37,323 nt of DNA, taken from assembly GCA_002327225.1 (NCBI GenBank), contig DCUN01000086.1, positions 1 to 37,323 on the forward strand. The letters run 5' to 3'. The position numbers were made by a program, and so were the translations under genes. Under the pieces are notes generated by a model. It was given only the letters and a program-made list of their open reading frames with translations. It searched no databases and was not told the DNA's origin. Below, piece by piece: positions 1 through 8,654 of the stretch. This stretch comes from Desulfobulbaceae bacterium UBA2213. Lineage in GTDB: Bacteria > Desulfobacterota > Desulfobulbia > Desulfobulbales > Desulfocapsaceae. Position 1 is the first letter of the stretch. Each line of letters starts with the position of its first letter.

Positions 1-334
1 AGGCAAAATCATAATAAAAACCATCCTCAATGGATGGCCCGATGGCAACCTTGACATCAGGCCCGAAGAGATCACGGACCGCCTGGGCCATAACATGGGC
101 AGCGCTGTGACGTAATATCTCGAGCCCTGCCTCGGTATCAATCTGGATGGGACTGATAACGGCATCTTTCACCAGGAGGGTAGCGAGATCCACACTTTGA
201 CCATCTACAACAGCAGCAAGCGTAAGCTTGCGCTGCTTGTTGGACAAGAGGTGAGTAAAGGCCTCGAGCACCGAAGTGGAGGCCGGCAACTGGATAGTCT
301 CACCGCCCTGTAAAGTAACCTGAATATCTGTCAT
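1..334 (-). CDS. thrS: Threonyl-tRNA synthetase, N-terminal part (cut by window edge)
   Basis: Charges tRNA-Thr with threonine in the cytoplasm. Only about 111 N-terminal residues are inside the window; the frame is open to base 1. The translation begins MTDIQVTLQGGETIQL, a TGS domain, and continues into HSAAHVMAQAVRDLFG and IGPSIEDGFYYDF. The latter are the start of the editing (second additional) domain, and the HxxxH-type motif and GPxIExGFYYDF are characteristic of ThrS. The ATG at 334 is used because the TGS domain starts right there; no strong Shine-Dalgarno precedes it. A tRNA-Val gene lies 201 bases upstream on the same strand. Family assignment is firm; the catalytic core cannot be seen. 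Confidence 0.95.
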   Translation of the reverse strand, partial: MTDIQVTLQGGETIQLPASTSVLEAFTHLLSNKQRKLTLAAVVDGQSVDLATLLVKDAVISPIQIDTEAGLEILRHSAAHVMAQAVRDLFGPDVKVAIGPSIEDGFYYDFA

Positions 335-535
335 CTGGAGTATCTGTATAGAGGACCGGCAATTAAGCCGTCGTTCTTAAAAAGCCATAGTAGTGAAAGA
401 CATTGTTCAGCAGCAAGAGCTGTAATGAAATGATCCCGAAAAGAAAATTTCTTTTGTTTTTGTAACAGCTCCTAAAAATAAAGGCCAAAGAGGAAACGAA
501 AAAAAAGTACGTCCGTTTTTCTTCAGCCTTATTTC

Positions 536-610
536 TGGTAGGCGCGGGCGGTTTCGAACCGCCGACTTCTACCATGTCAAGGTAGCGCTCTCCCCCTGAG
601 CTACGCGCCT
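536..610 (-). tRNA. tRNA-Val (anticodon GAC)
   Basis: Read on the minus strand the segment folds as a complete cloverleaf. It has a 7-bp acceptor stem (AGGCGCG with CGCGCCT), a D arm with GCTC/GAGC, a 5-bp anticodon stem CTACC/GGTAG with loop TTGACAT (anticodon GAC, valine), and a T arm GGCGG-TTCGAAA-CCGCC. The 3' ACCA is encoded. It stands alone between recR and thrS. A TTGACA sits at 697-702 on the minus strand with a weak -10 (TATTTG) 17 bases on, which may be its promoter. Confidence 0.97.
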
Positions 611-740
611 ATTGAAAACAATGCCACCTTCTTCCTGTATTTAAAATACTACCAGGAATACTGGAAACCTCTTCAAATACCAGTAAACGTGCCACCTGTC
701 AAGAAAAAATAGAGACTCCCCCTCTTGCTTTCCGCAAGGA

Positions 741-1343
741 TCAGTCAGCATTTGTCCTGGTTTCAATAGCCCTGGCCAGGGTATGTCGATCGGCATATTT
801 TATGTCCATTCCCATAGGGATACCGCAGGCCAGGCGGGTCAGGGCAATACCTTTATGATGCAGCAGATCAATAAGAAATGACGCTGTGGCCTCACCAGGC
901 ACCGTGGAACTGGTGGCAACAAGAACCTCCCGGACAGCTCCGCTTCTCACTTTTGCCATCAGCGCCTCAACCTTGATCTCTCCCGGACCGATCCCGTCCA
1001 TAGGGGAGAGGACACCGTGCAGGATATGATAGTGGCCGTGAAAGCTGCCGGTCTTTTCTATGGCGAGCAGATCTCCAGGCTGCTCCACGACGCAGACCAG
1101 AGCCCCGTCTCTTCGTGGATCAGCACAGATAGCGCAAGGGTCGTCTTCAGAAAAGGTAAAACAACAGGAACAGAGCTGAATGGAATCGTGCAAGACTGAC
1201 AAGGCGGAGGCCAGTTCGCATGCCTCCGCCCGGGGACGACGAAGAATATTCATGGCCAGTCGAGCCGCCGTTTTATTGCCGATTCCAGGCAAACGGCTCA
1301 GATCCCGAATCAGGCGGTCAAGGGCTGGAGGAACGATCTGCAC
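741..1343 (-). CDS. recR: Recombination mediator protein RecR
   Basis: RecR acts with RecF/RecO to load RecA onto SSB-coated gaps. The 200-residue length is normal for the family. Visible are the N-terminal helix-hairpin-helix (LSRLPGIGNKTAARLA, about residues 15-30), the C4 zinc finger (C58, C61, C70, C73), and a Toprim domain starting at VCVVEQPGDLLAIE and running through ATSSTVPGEATASFLIDLL. The C-terminal GIPMGMDIKYADRHTL is the typical end region. It lies 14 bases downstream of ybaB, in the widespread order dnaX-ybaB-recR, so the three are very likely co-transcribed. Confidence 0.97.
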   Translation of the reverse strand: MQIVPPALDRLIRDLSRLPGIGNKTAARLAMNILRRPRAEACELASALSVLHDSIQLCSCCFTFSEDDPCAICADPRRDGALVCVVEQPGDLLAIEKTGSFHGHYHILHGVLSPMDGIGPGEIKVEALMAKVRSGAVREVLVATSSTVPGEATASFLIDLLHHKGIALTRLACGIPMGMDIKYADRHTLARAIETRTNAD

Positions 1344-1357
1344 AACCAGGACCCCTT

Positions 1358-1678
1358 CTAACTCAACATGGAAGAGAGACCAGGGAGGTTAAAACCACCG
1401 GTCAGCTTACCCATTTCAGCCTTACCCATCTCTCTTGCCTTGCGCAGGGCATCATTGGTAGCGGCAACGATCAGATCCTGAAGCATGTCAGCTTCACTTT
1501 CCACAATAACGGCCCGCTCAATGACAATGGACAGCACCTCGCTTTTGCCATTAACCGTGACAGTAACCATGCCGCCACCGGCACTGCCGATAACCTTCTT
1601 CCGGGCAAGTTCTTCCTGGACCCTGGCCATGTTCTGCTGAAACTGCTGGGCCTGCTGCATAATACTGTTCATGTCCAT
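1358..1678 (-). CDS. ybaB: YbaB/EbfC family nucleoid-associated protein
   Basis: A small DNA-binding dimer of the YbaB/EbfC family, typically encoded between dnaX and recR as here. The protein is 106 residues when started at the ATG at 1678 (MDMNSIMQQAQQFQQ). That start is preceded by GAGGAG at suitable spacing, and the family normally begins at this point, so the 14-codon upstream extension is rejected. The central GSAGGGMVTVTVNGKSEVLSI and the helix LQDLIVAATNDALRKAREM are the family signature. The Gly/Leu/Ser-rich C-terminus (GGFNLPGL) is also typical. Confidence 0.95.
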   Translation of the reverse strand: MDMNSIMQQAQQFQQNMARVQEELARKKVIGSAGGGMVTVTVNGKSEVLSIVIERAVIVESEADMLQDLIVAATNDALRKAREMGKAEMGKLTGGFNLPGLSSMLS

Positions 1679-1775
1679 TGACTCATACTCCTCACTGAAG
1701 TTCTTGATCCTTTTAAGCAAGCGGATATCGGCTTACAATTCGCCGTCCAAAACAGCATTTTCGCACGACATCCTT

Positions 1776-3611
1776 TCACCTGAACCGTGGTCCCACTCGT
1801 ATATCCCCAATCCGGCCGTTAAATATCTCCGCTGCCATCTGCACCAAGGGATCATTAGCCAGGAGGTGCCGCTCTTTTAAAGGGCTTTCTTCCCCTTCCT
1901 GCACCGCCTCGCTGCCCTGTTCGGGAAGAACAAAACGTACTGTGAGCTCTTTTTGAAAGAAATCAAGGACAAACTCTGTGATCAATTTCCTGGTATCATC
2001 CTTCCGCAACAAAGTACAATTTGCCGATTCCTGATAATGGAGCAACAACTCGTGCCCCTGCTCTTTGGCGGAATCAGCCCGTTGCAGATCCTGGGCTATC
2101 CAGACAGATCGCTCACGCACATAGGCTATAAAGTCCATCCAGTCCCGGCGCACACTTCGCTGATGGGGCTCAAGTCGCGGAGCCGGGTTTTCATCCGGGC
2201 CGTTCTTTATCTCTGGTGAAGGCAAAGGCCTGTCAGCTTCCGAGACTCCCGCCGCCGAACCATTCTGCTCTATTGCATCCTGATCTGGTGGCGCGACTGG
2301 CAGTTCTGGAGCTGCAGCACTTTCAGCATGTTCTTCTTTCTCAACTATCTGTTTACAAATGACTTTTAGATCATCTACAGGAGGCAATGGCAGTTTTTTT
2401 TTTGGCACGGATGCAACAAGCTCACTTGTTACTCCTCTCCCTTCAGCCACCTGACCAATACTTTGCGTGGCCCCTTCGGTAAGCAGTGTATCCAACCGGG
2501 AGAGCAGAGTCGTGACCGGGATCACCTCACTGCTCTGGATGACCTTGAGAAAAGCAGTCTCCATGGCCAGTCGAGGCTGGCCGGAATAGCGCATCTCCTC
2601 AACACCCTGCATCAACAGGGTGAGTTTCATATGCAGTGTCTGGGTGGAATGATGGGCGGCCAGCTCCTGGAAGAGTGCCAGTTCGGATTGAGAAATATCC
2701 AGCAGCTCATCACAGCCCTTAATTTTACAGAGGATCAAGGCCCTGAAACAAGCGAGGAGATCGGCGGTAAATCGTTTCAGATCCATGCCGAAGGAAAAGG
2801 TTTCGTCCAGGGCCTGAAAGGCAGTTCCCGGATCCTGATCCAGTAAGGCCCTCGTCAAGCGGAGAACAACCTCCCTGTTGACCAGACCAAGCACCTGGAT
2901 GACATCATCCGTGCTGATGTTTTTTTCACCAAAGGAAAAGACCTGATCAAGAAGACTGAGTCCGTCCCGGACAGAACCATCTGCCTCCCGAACAATGAGA
3001 TCCAAAGCACCCTGCTCGATCTGCACACCTTCCGCCTCCGCCAAACGCTGCAGGTGACGGCCAAGATCAAGTGGCGCCACACGCTTCAGCTCATACCGCT
3101 GGCAGCGAGAGAGGATAGTGATCGGAATTTTGTGCAGTTCAGTGGTGGCAAACATGAAAAAGACATGGGGTGGCGGCTCTTCCAGGGTCTTAAGCAGGGC
3201 GTTGAAGGCCTCGGTGGTGAGCATGTGCACTTCATCGATAATGATAATTTTGTATTTCGACGAGGTGGGCAGAAAGCGGATTTTTTCCTTGAGCTCACGG
3301 ATTTCCTGGATACCTCTATTCGAGGCGCCGTCGATCTCGTAGAGGTCAAGGGAGGAACCAGCCGTGATAGCCTTGCAGGAGTCACAGCTATTACAGGGGT
3401 TTTGGGCCGGGCCATTTTCACAGTTGATGGCCTTGGCCATGATCCGGGCCAGGGTGGTCTTGCCTACCCCGCGGATGCCTGAAAAAAGGATGGCATGGGC
3501 TACCCTGTCGCGCAAAAGACTGTTCTGCAGGGTCTTGACCACAGGCCGCTGACCGACGACCTCGTCAAAGGTCTGGGGACGTGCTTTTCTGGCAAGGACC
3601 AAATAGGACAT
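1776..3611 (-). CDS. dnaX: DNA polymerase III subunit gamma/tau
   Basis: Clamp-loader ATPase of the replicative polymerase. It has 611 residues. Visible are Walker A GIRGVGKTT (K51), a zinc module (C64, C73, C76, C79), Walker B with DEVHML (D126-E127), sensor-1 region FFMFATTELHKIP and sensor-2 region ADGSVRDGLSLLDQ. After domain III (to about residue 375) comes a low-complexity, Pro/Glu-rich linker and a C-terminal tau domain ending in FNGRIGDIRVGPRFR. Codons 403-406 (P-K-K-K) are encoded by an uninterrupted run of ten A (2394-2403). Both alternative frames after the run stop within 5-8 codons, which suggests a programmed short gamma product (see findings). It follows the SRP RNA and precedes ybaB. 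Confidence 0.97.
   Translation of the reverse strand: MSYLVLARKARPQTFDEVVGQRPVVKTLQNSLLRDRVAHAILFSGIRGVGKTTLARIMAKAINCENGPAQNPCNSCDSCKAITAGSSLDLYEIDGASNRGIQEIRELKEKIRFLPTSSKYKIIIIDEVHMLTTEAFNALLKTLEEPPPHVFFMFATTELHKIPITILSRCQRYELKRVAPLDLGRHLQRLAEAEGVQIEQGALDLIVREADGSVRDGLSLLDQVFSFGEKNISTDDVIQVLGLVNREVVLRLTRALLDQDPGTAFQALDETFSFGMDLKRFTADLLACFRALILCKIKGCDELLDISQSELALFQELAAHHSTQTLHMKLTLLMQGVEEMRYSGQPRLAMETAFLKVIQSSEVIPVTTLLSRLDTLLTEGATQSIGQVAEGRGVTSELVASVPKKKLPLPPVDDLKVICKQIVEKEEHAESAAAPELPVAPPDQDAIEQNGSAAGVSEADRPLPSPEIKNGPDENPAPRLEPHQRSVRRDWMDFIAYVRERSVWIAQDLQRADSAKEQGHELLLHYQESANCTLLRKDDTRKLITEFVLDFFQKELTVRFVLPEQGSEAVQEGEESPLKERHLLANDPLVQMAAEIFNGRIGDIRVGPRFR
2394..2403 (-). promoter_or_regulatory. 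A10 slippery run in dnaX (possible gamma/tau switch)
   Basis: On the coding strand, codon 403 (CCA) is followed by AAA AAA AAA, giving ten A in a row. A slip into the -1 frame reads seven codons and then TGA; a slip into the +1 frame reads five codons and then TAG. A 6-bp hairpin (AACAAG-TGAG-CTTGTT, 2415-2430) and a GGAG-rich stretch (about 2434-2444) lie just upstream. The predicted short product, about 411-413 residues, would keep the ATPase and collar domains and lose the tau C-terminus, as gamma does in Escherichia coli and Thermus thermophilus. Confidence 0.55.
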
Positions 3612-3739
3612 GTGGATTCTTCAGGAGGATGGCAGGATTAGTGTATCGAAATGGCAGTGGATCCGGATAAGGCGGACAAATAACAGAGGAAGGATCCTCT
3701 CAGAAAACAGGGATATTTTTCCTCTGTCACTAAAAAAAT

Positions 3740-3840
3740 GATAGCCGGGCACCCTGGGGCACACAAAGAGGGTCATTACCGTTGCTCCCTTCCGGACCTG
3801 GCGGAGTTCATGATTCTTTGTTGCACAGGACCCGGCTATC
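3740..3840 (-). ncRNA. ffs: Signal recognition particle RNA (4.5S, small bacterial type)
   Basis: The 101-base segment on the minus strand begins GATAGCCGGG and ends with its exact complement CCCGGCTATC. The tip carries the SRP domain IV core GCCAGGTCCGGAAGGGAGCA, with the GGAA tetraloop and the asymmetric internal loop that binds Ffh. No Alu domain is present, so this is the short Gram-negative form. The closing stem is followed directly by ATTTTTTTAG (3730-3739), so the molecule's own base stem plus the T run probably ends transcription. It lies 128 bases upstream of dnaX. Confidence 0.95.
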
Positions 3841-4022
3841 AAACCGAAATCTGGAATTGGACAGAAAAAAGGCAGGATCTACGACACGCATACCCCACTG
3901 CCCTATTTCTCAAAGAAATTTTATACCCCTTTCAAACCGTATCGTCAAGAAAATTAACAGAAAGTCAGACAGAAAAGAAGATGAGTAAAGGATACACAAC
4001 CCATATTTACGACTATTGACAA

Positions 4023-4436
4023 CTAAGCGCTACAGCCCACTTCCATTTCCTGCCTGCAATAATGGGTATAGACATTAAAAAGAACAAACCATTCCATCCT
4101 GGAGGTAAAATGAATAGCGGCCCCATGCTTATCCTGCCTGACCACTTCACCTTGAATATCGTCAAGAAGAAGACGACTATGATTGCCTGTGACTATTATC
4201 TCTACCGTACAGGATGTTCCCACCGGGATAATTTGATCAACCCGCACAAGCATGCCACTAATACTGATATTCAGGAGATCAGCCTTAACACCAGTACCAG
4301 TAGCTTCTGAACTCAAGGTAACATCTGTAAGGAAAGGGGTGCGGGTACACACCCTTCTTTCTTTTTCCCCGCCCATATTCTCAGTCCTCATTGATGGCAA
4401 GAATTCAAGAAACAGCTCCGACGCCTTAAAAGACAT
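4023..4436 (-). CDS. PilZ domain protein (c-di-GMP effector candidate)
   Basis: A small cytoplasmic protein of 137 residues from the ATG at 4436, which has a weak AGG at 6 bases; an upstream TTG at 4475 is possible. The PilZ c-di-GMP-binding signature is present: the RxxxR motif R28-V-C-T-R32, and NxSxxG as N56-I-S58-I-S-G61. The rest of the beta barrel follows (TCTVEI, GEVVRQDKHGAAIHF). No output domain is attached, so it is a stand-alone PilZ adaptor whose partner cannot be told from the sequence. It faces away from the universal stress protein gene. A GGDEF-EAL protein is encoded elsewhere in the window (24977-26626). Confidence 0.85.
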   Translation of the reverse strand: MSFKASELFLEFLPSMRTENMGGEKERRVCTRTPFLTDVTLSSEATGTGVKADLLNISISGMLVRVDQIIPVGTSCTVEIIVTGNHSRLLLDDIQGEVVRQDKHGAAIHFTSRMEWFVLFNVYTHYCRQEMEVGCSA

Positions 4437-4568
4437 AACGAACCTATTTTTTCTGATCTTTCTGATATGACCCAAACTGCTGCCGCACAGTTACAATCAA
4501 TATTATTTTTGATGAACGATTCGGCACTATAATATTCCTATCACCCATCTTGTCAAGCCTCTTTTCTG

Positions 4569-4598
4569 TTGACTTTAACCGCAGAGCAGCCATAGAAT
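4569..4598 (+). promoter_or_regulatory. Candidate sigma-70 promoter of the universal stress protein gene
   Basis: TTGACT (4569-4574), an 18-base spacer and TAGAAT (4593-4598). The predicted transcription start near 4605 leaves a leader of about 35 bases before the ATG at 4640. This supports that ATG over the TTG at 4610, which would sit almost at the transcript end. Confidence 0.5.
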
Positions 4599-4639
4599 AT
4601 TCTTAGACATTGAAACAAAACTCTTCCCCCTGGCCAGCC

Positions 4640-5569
4640 ATGGAAAAAAAAATATTTATTGCTGTTGATGGCTCCATCTACTCCAGTCAGTCACTGGAAT
4701 ATACCGCCCTCCTCTTTGGAGATACACCCGAGATTCATTTCCACCTCATGACCTGTATCAGTTCGAGTGAGAGCATTATCCCTGTTGCAGCAGACAGCAG
4801 AAATTCTCTGTTCCCAGACGCCCCTGGAACTGGGGAAAAAAGGCTGACAGCCCAAGGCTTTCTCCAGAACGCGACAGACAAATTGATCCGCCTGCAGATC
4901 GCTCCCGAGCGGATACACTCAACGGTAGAGATGTCAGGCTATAATATTGGAGCCGCCATCCAGCGTCAGGCCGAACTCCTCCTGATGGACAGCATCCTGG
5001 TGGGTCGACGGGGACTCAACACTCTCAGCGAGATGCTGCTGGGATCAGTTTCAGCCACCCTGCTCAAAAGTTGCCACACGATCCCGCTGTGGATCATCGA
5101 TGGCGAAGTCTCAAACAGAAATTTCCTGGCACCGGTGGATGGCTCTCTCCCTTCCCTGCTGGCCATTGACCACCTGACCCACATCATGGAGGGACGAAAG
5201 GATATCACCATTTTTCTTTTCTACTGCCATCGTTTTCTGGGGAGAAAAAATGAAGCAAACCCCGAGTCCTTTTATCACATCTGGGGAAAAGAGTGGTGCG
5301 ACATCCATTTAACCGACGATGACCACCTCTTTCGCGGCCCGACTCAGCTGCTGATCGAGGCAGGCATCCCTGAGGGGAATATCATCATCCTGCCAGAGGT
5401 ATCAGATCTGGAATCGGCGCACGGCATTCTGCGCCAGGCCGACAAGCACCAGTGCGGAACCATTGTCATTGGCAGACGGGGAGACGGGACAGCCAAGGGA
5501 ATCCTGGGCGGCGTCTCTGATCGCACCCTGAAACGCGCTCAGAATCTCGCCCTCTGGGTGGTCGGATAA
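4640..5569 (+). CDS. Tandem-domain universal stress protein (UspA family)
   Basis: Two UspA domains in one chain of 309 residues, starting at MEKKIFIAVDGS, a typical Usp beta-1 strand. The first domain ends with the ATP-binding pattern G-x2-G-x9-G-S in VGRRGLNTLSEMLLGSVSATLL. The second has IGRRGDGTAKGILGGVSD, where the residue after the last Gly is Val instead of Ser/Thr, so nucleotide binding may be weaker there. Tandem Usps usually act as soluble stress or ATP-sensing proteins without a defined reaction. The ATG at 4640 lacks a good Shine-Dalgarno; a TTG at 4610 would add ten residues. Convergent with the M16 peptidase gene. Confidence 0.9.
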   Translation: MEKKIFIAVDGSIYSSQSLEYTALLFGDTPEIHFHLMTCISSSESIIPVAADSRNSLFPDAPGTGEKRLTAQGFLQNATDKLIRLQIAPERIHSTVEMSGYNIGAAIQRQAELLLMDSILVGRRGLNTLSEMLLGSVSATLLKSCHTIPLWIIDGEVSNRNFLAPVDGSLPSLLAIDHLTHIMEGRKDITIFLFYCHRFLGRKNEANPESFYHIWGKEWCDIHLTDDDHLFRGPTQLLIEAGIPEGNIIILPEVSDLESAHGILRQADKHQCGTIVIGRRGDGTAKGILGGVSDRTLKRAQNLALWVVG

Positions 5570-5571
5570 GA

Positions 5572-5597
5572 GCTGAAAGCTCACGACACCTTTCAGC
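5572..5597. terminator. Possible convergent terminator between usp and M16 peptidase genes
   Basis: Inverted repeat GCTGAAAG / CTTTCAGC with a 10-base loop fills the 30-base gap between two converging stop codons. No T run follows on either strand, so this is a weak call. Confidence 0.35.
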
Positions 5598-5599
5598 AC

Positions 5600-8458
5600 T
5601 CACTTCTCATCCCCCTGTTTCGCTGGAACGACCATGACCATGGCAGCCTTGCCCGGGTCGAGATATTCCCGGGCGAGAGCAGTCAGCTGCTCCCTGGTCA
5701 CCGACTCAAACCCTGACAAAATCGTTGCCGGCCACTGGAGTTGCTGTGGATATCGTGACGACAGGACAAGTACCGAGTTCAGCCAGTAGCCATTAGTCCG
5801 TACCATATCCTTCAGGGAGGTGAGCATAGGCGCTTTGGCCCGCTCCAGCTCCTCCGCGCTCACCCCTGATTTCCATAAATCACCGGCTACCTGCACCACC
5901 TCACGACTCAGGAGATCAACCTGAGCCGGGGCCACAATCAACTGCGCCCGCAAGACACCATAACCGGGAAAAATCCTGCTGGGATGATTATAAACCTGAG
6001 GAGAATAGGTCGCCCCCAGTTTCTCCCGAATAACCTTGCGCAACCGGTCTGAAATAATCTCAGTCAACAGGTATAAACGCCTGGTCCTCTCTATATCCCA
6101 GAAATCCGCAGTGGGCCAGGCCACTACCAGCATGGCTTTATCAATGGATGACTCAACTGACAGCCGCAAGGTTTCACCTGCCGGAAATCGAAGCTGCTCT
6201 GCCTTCACCTCGCCCTGCCCTCTTTTGGCCAGCGGCGCAAGATATATCCTGGCCAGCTTACGCACCCGTTGCAGGTCAAAGTCACCAACCAGCGAGACCT
6301 CGAGCGCCCCGGACACAATGGCAGGATTTATCCAGGACCGTAGCTGATCCGGTTTCAGAGTGGAAAATTCCTGCCACGGGGGCAGGCCAAAGGCCTTATT
6401 GCCGCCTGCCAGAAAAGACTCCCCTGACACCTGCATGGCCCCGCTCACATCACCGGCCATCTGTCCATACATCTGTTCAAAGCCCTGCATGGCCATTGTG
6501 ACCACGTCCTCACGCACAACCGGGTCCGCAAACCGCGCCTGCAGCATCTGAAACAGGAGCTCAAGGTCTTTATTTACCGCCGAACCCTTCCAGGAAAAAC
6601 TTGCCTCACCTACCTTGAAATCCAGGTTGACTGTACTGCCAGCCAGAACCCGATCAATCTCCGATTTCGTCAGTTTCCCTGTCCCGGAATCGTTAACCAC
6701 CCGTTCCGCGAGCAAGGCAAGACCAGGACTGGGCTCTCCCTGCCTGCCATGACCGAAATCGGCCGAGAGCTGGACTTCATTGTCCTGAAACTTCGTCTGT
6801 TTCAGATTGATGACCACCCCGTTGGCAAAAACAATCCGCTCCCCCTCTATCTCGGGAAGAAGCTGTTCCCGGGCAGGACTCGTATCGGCGGCAAGATGCA
6901 GGTACGGAAAGATCAGATCAGTCCCGGCCTGCGGCGGGGTTACCTTTTGGGCTGCGGCCAATGCATAGCTCTCTTTGATCTGCAAGCGGGGATCCTTCGC
7001 CGGGAGAGCAGCATTGCCGACAACCTGAATCAGGCGCGCCTCGTGATTCCAGATCTTGTGCAAGGACTCATGGATTTCTTTCGCCTTCATCTCCGCAATC
7101 ACCGGAGACAACACGTTTTTTTCCTGCTGCGGGGACATCAAGACCTTATTACTATTCAGCTTACGTATCAAATGTGACGCCAGTTCATGACTATCACGGG
7201 TCGCTGCCGTAAGCGCTGCAGCCTCGAGCTCTGCCAGCATCTCTTTTTTAACCCGCTGAATTTCCTGCTCCGTAAAGCCATACTCCAGGGCCTGGCGCAG
7301 GAGCTGCTCAATCACCGCCAGGGCCGCCTGCCACTTTTCCGGATCTGTCTTGACACTGATCGTGCCGTACCCAATTCGCCCGAGAAATATACCGCTCTGC
7401 GCCTCACCTTTGGTAAAAGGGGTATCTTTCTTCTCCAAAAGCCGTTCCAACCGGTGCTGGACTATACGGCCAGCTGCCTCCTCATGAATCCTGCGCGACT
7501 GGAGGGCTTGGGAGTCATTGCCCTCCAGCTCATTCCACACGGTCTCAAGGGTAACCTCAGTAGCGCCCATTTCCGGCTCATGATGATAAAAAAACTCGTT
7601 GCCCGCATGGTCCACCTGACCCCACTCCGGACAAACAGGCGCTTGCCCTGCAGCACGAAGTGGCGCAAAACGTTCCTGAACCAAGGGCTCAACCTGTGCG
7701 GGATCAAAATCACCCACCATGAGCAGGATCATTTTTTCCGGCCGATACCAGGCCTCATAATAGGCCTTCATCAAGGCATGATCGGCAGTATTCAGAGTTT
7801 CAAGGACACCAATCGGCATACGCGCAGGGATCCTGGTCCCTCGAAGAGTAAAGGCCAGACCTGCCTCATGGCTTCGATAACCCGCTGAATCCCGGGCCCG
7901 TTTTTCCGAAAGAATAACCCCGCGCTCACGGTTGATTTCCGTTTCCGACAACAAGGCGCCACGACCATAATCGGACATGACCAGAAGTCCTTTTTTCAGC
8001 TCGTCGCGACTTCCCCCTGGTAACAGAATATGATACACCGTCTCATCAAAACCAGTATGGGCATTGGTGTCACCGCCAAAACTCATGCCAATGGATTGAA
8101 AATACTCCACCAAGGAACCCGGGGGGAAATGAGTCGACCCGTTAAAAACCATATGCTCAAGGAAATGAGCAATTCCGCGCTGTTCTTCCGTCTCATGCAG
8201 AGATCCAGCCTGAATATTGAGATAGACCCCCACCCTCCCCTTCGGCTCCTGATTTCTCAATAGAATATAGCGAAAACCATTATCCAGACGGCCAAAGACC
8301 AAGGCAGGATCGGGAGCAAGATCACTCTTTTCGTGGGGCCAGGCCGTGCTCAGACAGAGCTGCTCCCTGGAGCCATCTTCCGGCAACTCTCCAGAGAGTC
8401 CCACTTGAGAAAAAAATACAACAAGACATAAAAAGAACAACGCATTGATCCATTTCAT
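5600..8458 (-). CDS. Secreted M16 family zinc metallopeptidase (two-domain, pitrilysin-like)
   Basis: A 952-residue periplasmic or exported peptidase. It starts at MKWINALFFLCLVVFF, a Sec signal peptide ending near VGLSG; the ATG at 8458 has AAGGGG just upstream, so the 14-codon extension is rejected. The inverted zinc motif HFLEH is at residues 98-102 and the third ligand is E178 in NRERGVI, 76 residues after H102 as expected. Two M16 N-domain/C-domain pairs are apparent. The second half (from about 510) has no HxxEH, as in other M16 proteins where that half is structural. M16 peptidases degrade peptides in a closed chamber; the substrate here is unknown. It stands alone, divergent from the SDR gene. 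Confidence 0.93.
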   Translation of the reverse strand: MKWINALFFLCLVVFFSQVGLSGELPEDGSREQLCLSTAWPHEKSDLAPDPALVFGRLDNGFRYILLRNQEPKGRVGVYLNIQAGSLHETEEQRGIAHFLEHMVFNGSTHFPPGSLVEYFQSIGMSFGGDTNAHTGFDETVYHILLPGGSRDELKKGLLVMSDYGRGALLSETEINRERGVILSEKRARDSAGYRSHEAGLAFTLRGTRIPARMPIGVLETLNTADHALMKAYYEAWYRPEKMILLMVGDFDPAQVEPLVQERFAPLRAAGQAPVCPEWGQVDHAGNEFFYHHEPEMGATEVTLETVWNELEGNDSQALQSRRIHEEAAGRIVQHRLERLLEKKDTPFTKGEAQSGIFLGRIGYGTISVKTDPEKWQAALAVIEQLLRQALEYGFTEQEIQRVKKEMLAELEAAALTAATRDSHELASHLIRKLNSNKVLMSPQQEKNVLSPVIAEMKAKEIHESLHKIWNHEARLIQVVGNAALPAKDPRLQIKESYALAAAQKVTPPQAGTDLIFPYLHLAADTSPAREQLLPEIEGERIVFANGVVINLKQTKFQDNEVQLSADFGHGRQGEPSPGLALLAERVVNDSGTGKLTKSEIDRVLAGSTVNLDFKVGEASFSWKGSAVNKDLELLFQMLQARFADPVVREDVVTMAMQGFEQMYGQMAGDVSGAMQVSGESFLAGGNKAFGLPPWQEFSTLKPDQLRSWINPAIVSGALEVSLVGDFDLQRVRKLARIYLAPLAKRGQGEVKAEQLRFPAGETLRLSVESSIDKAMLVVAWPTADFWDIERTRRLYLLTEIISDRLRKVIREKLGATYSPQVYNHPSRIFPGYGVLRAQLIVAPAQVDLLSREVVQVAGDLWKSGVSAEELERAKAPMLTSLKDMVRTNGYWLNSVLVLSSRYPQQLQWPATILSGFESVTREQLTALAREYLDPGKAAMVMVVPAKQGDEK

Positions 8459-8654
8459 TATTGCCCCTTGCATAACAGATTCATGGAAGCTAGATATCAT
8501 TATCAGCTAAAAAAAGAGATTTTACTCTATATCCTGCCCGGTGAATTACAAGAAAAGATTTTTTTTTCAAAGCTCAGTATCCTTCAGGGCAGATCCCAAT
8601 CCTCACCCTTTACGCCGCTGCAGGACAACGGCCAGAGAATAAAGGAGACTCCCC

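Noticed and set aside
335..535. Possible tRNA-Val terminator or thrS leader structure
   Set aside because: Only a weak A/T pairing around 499-520; no T-box features or stable stem.
3621..3842. Frames across 3621-4019
   Set aside because: They read through the SRP RNA gene and its flanks and show no protein features.
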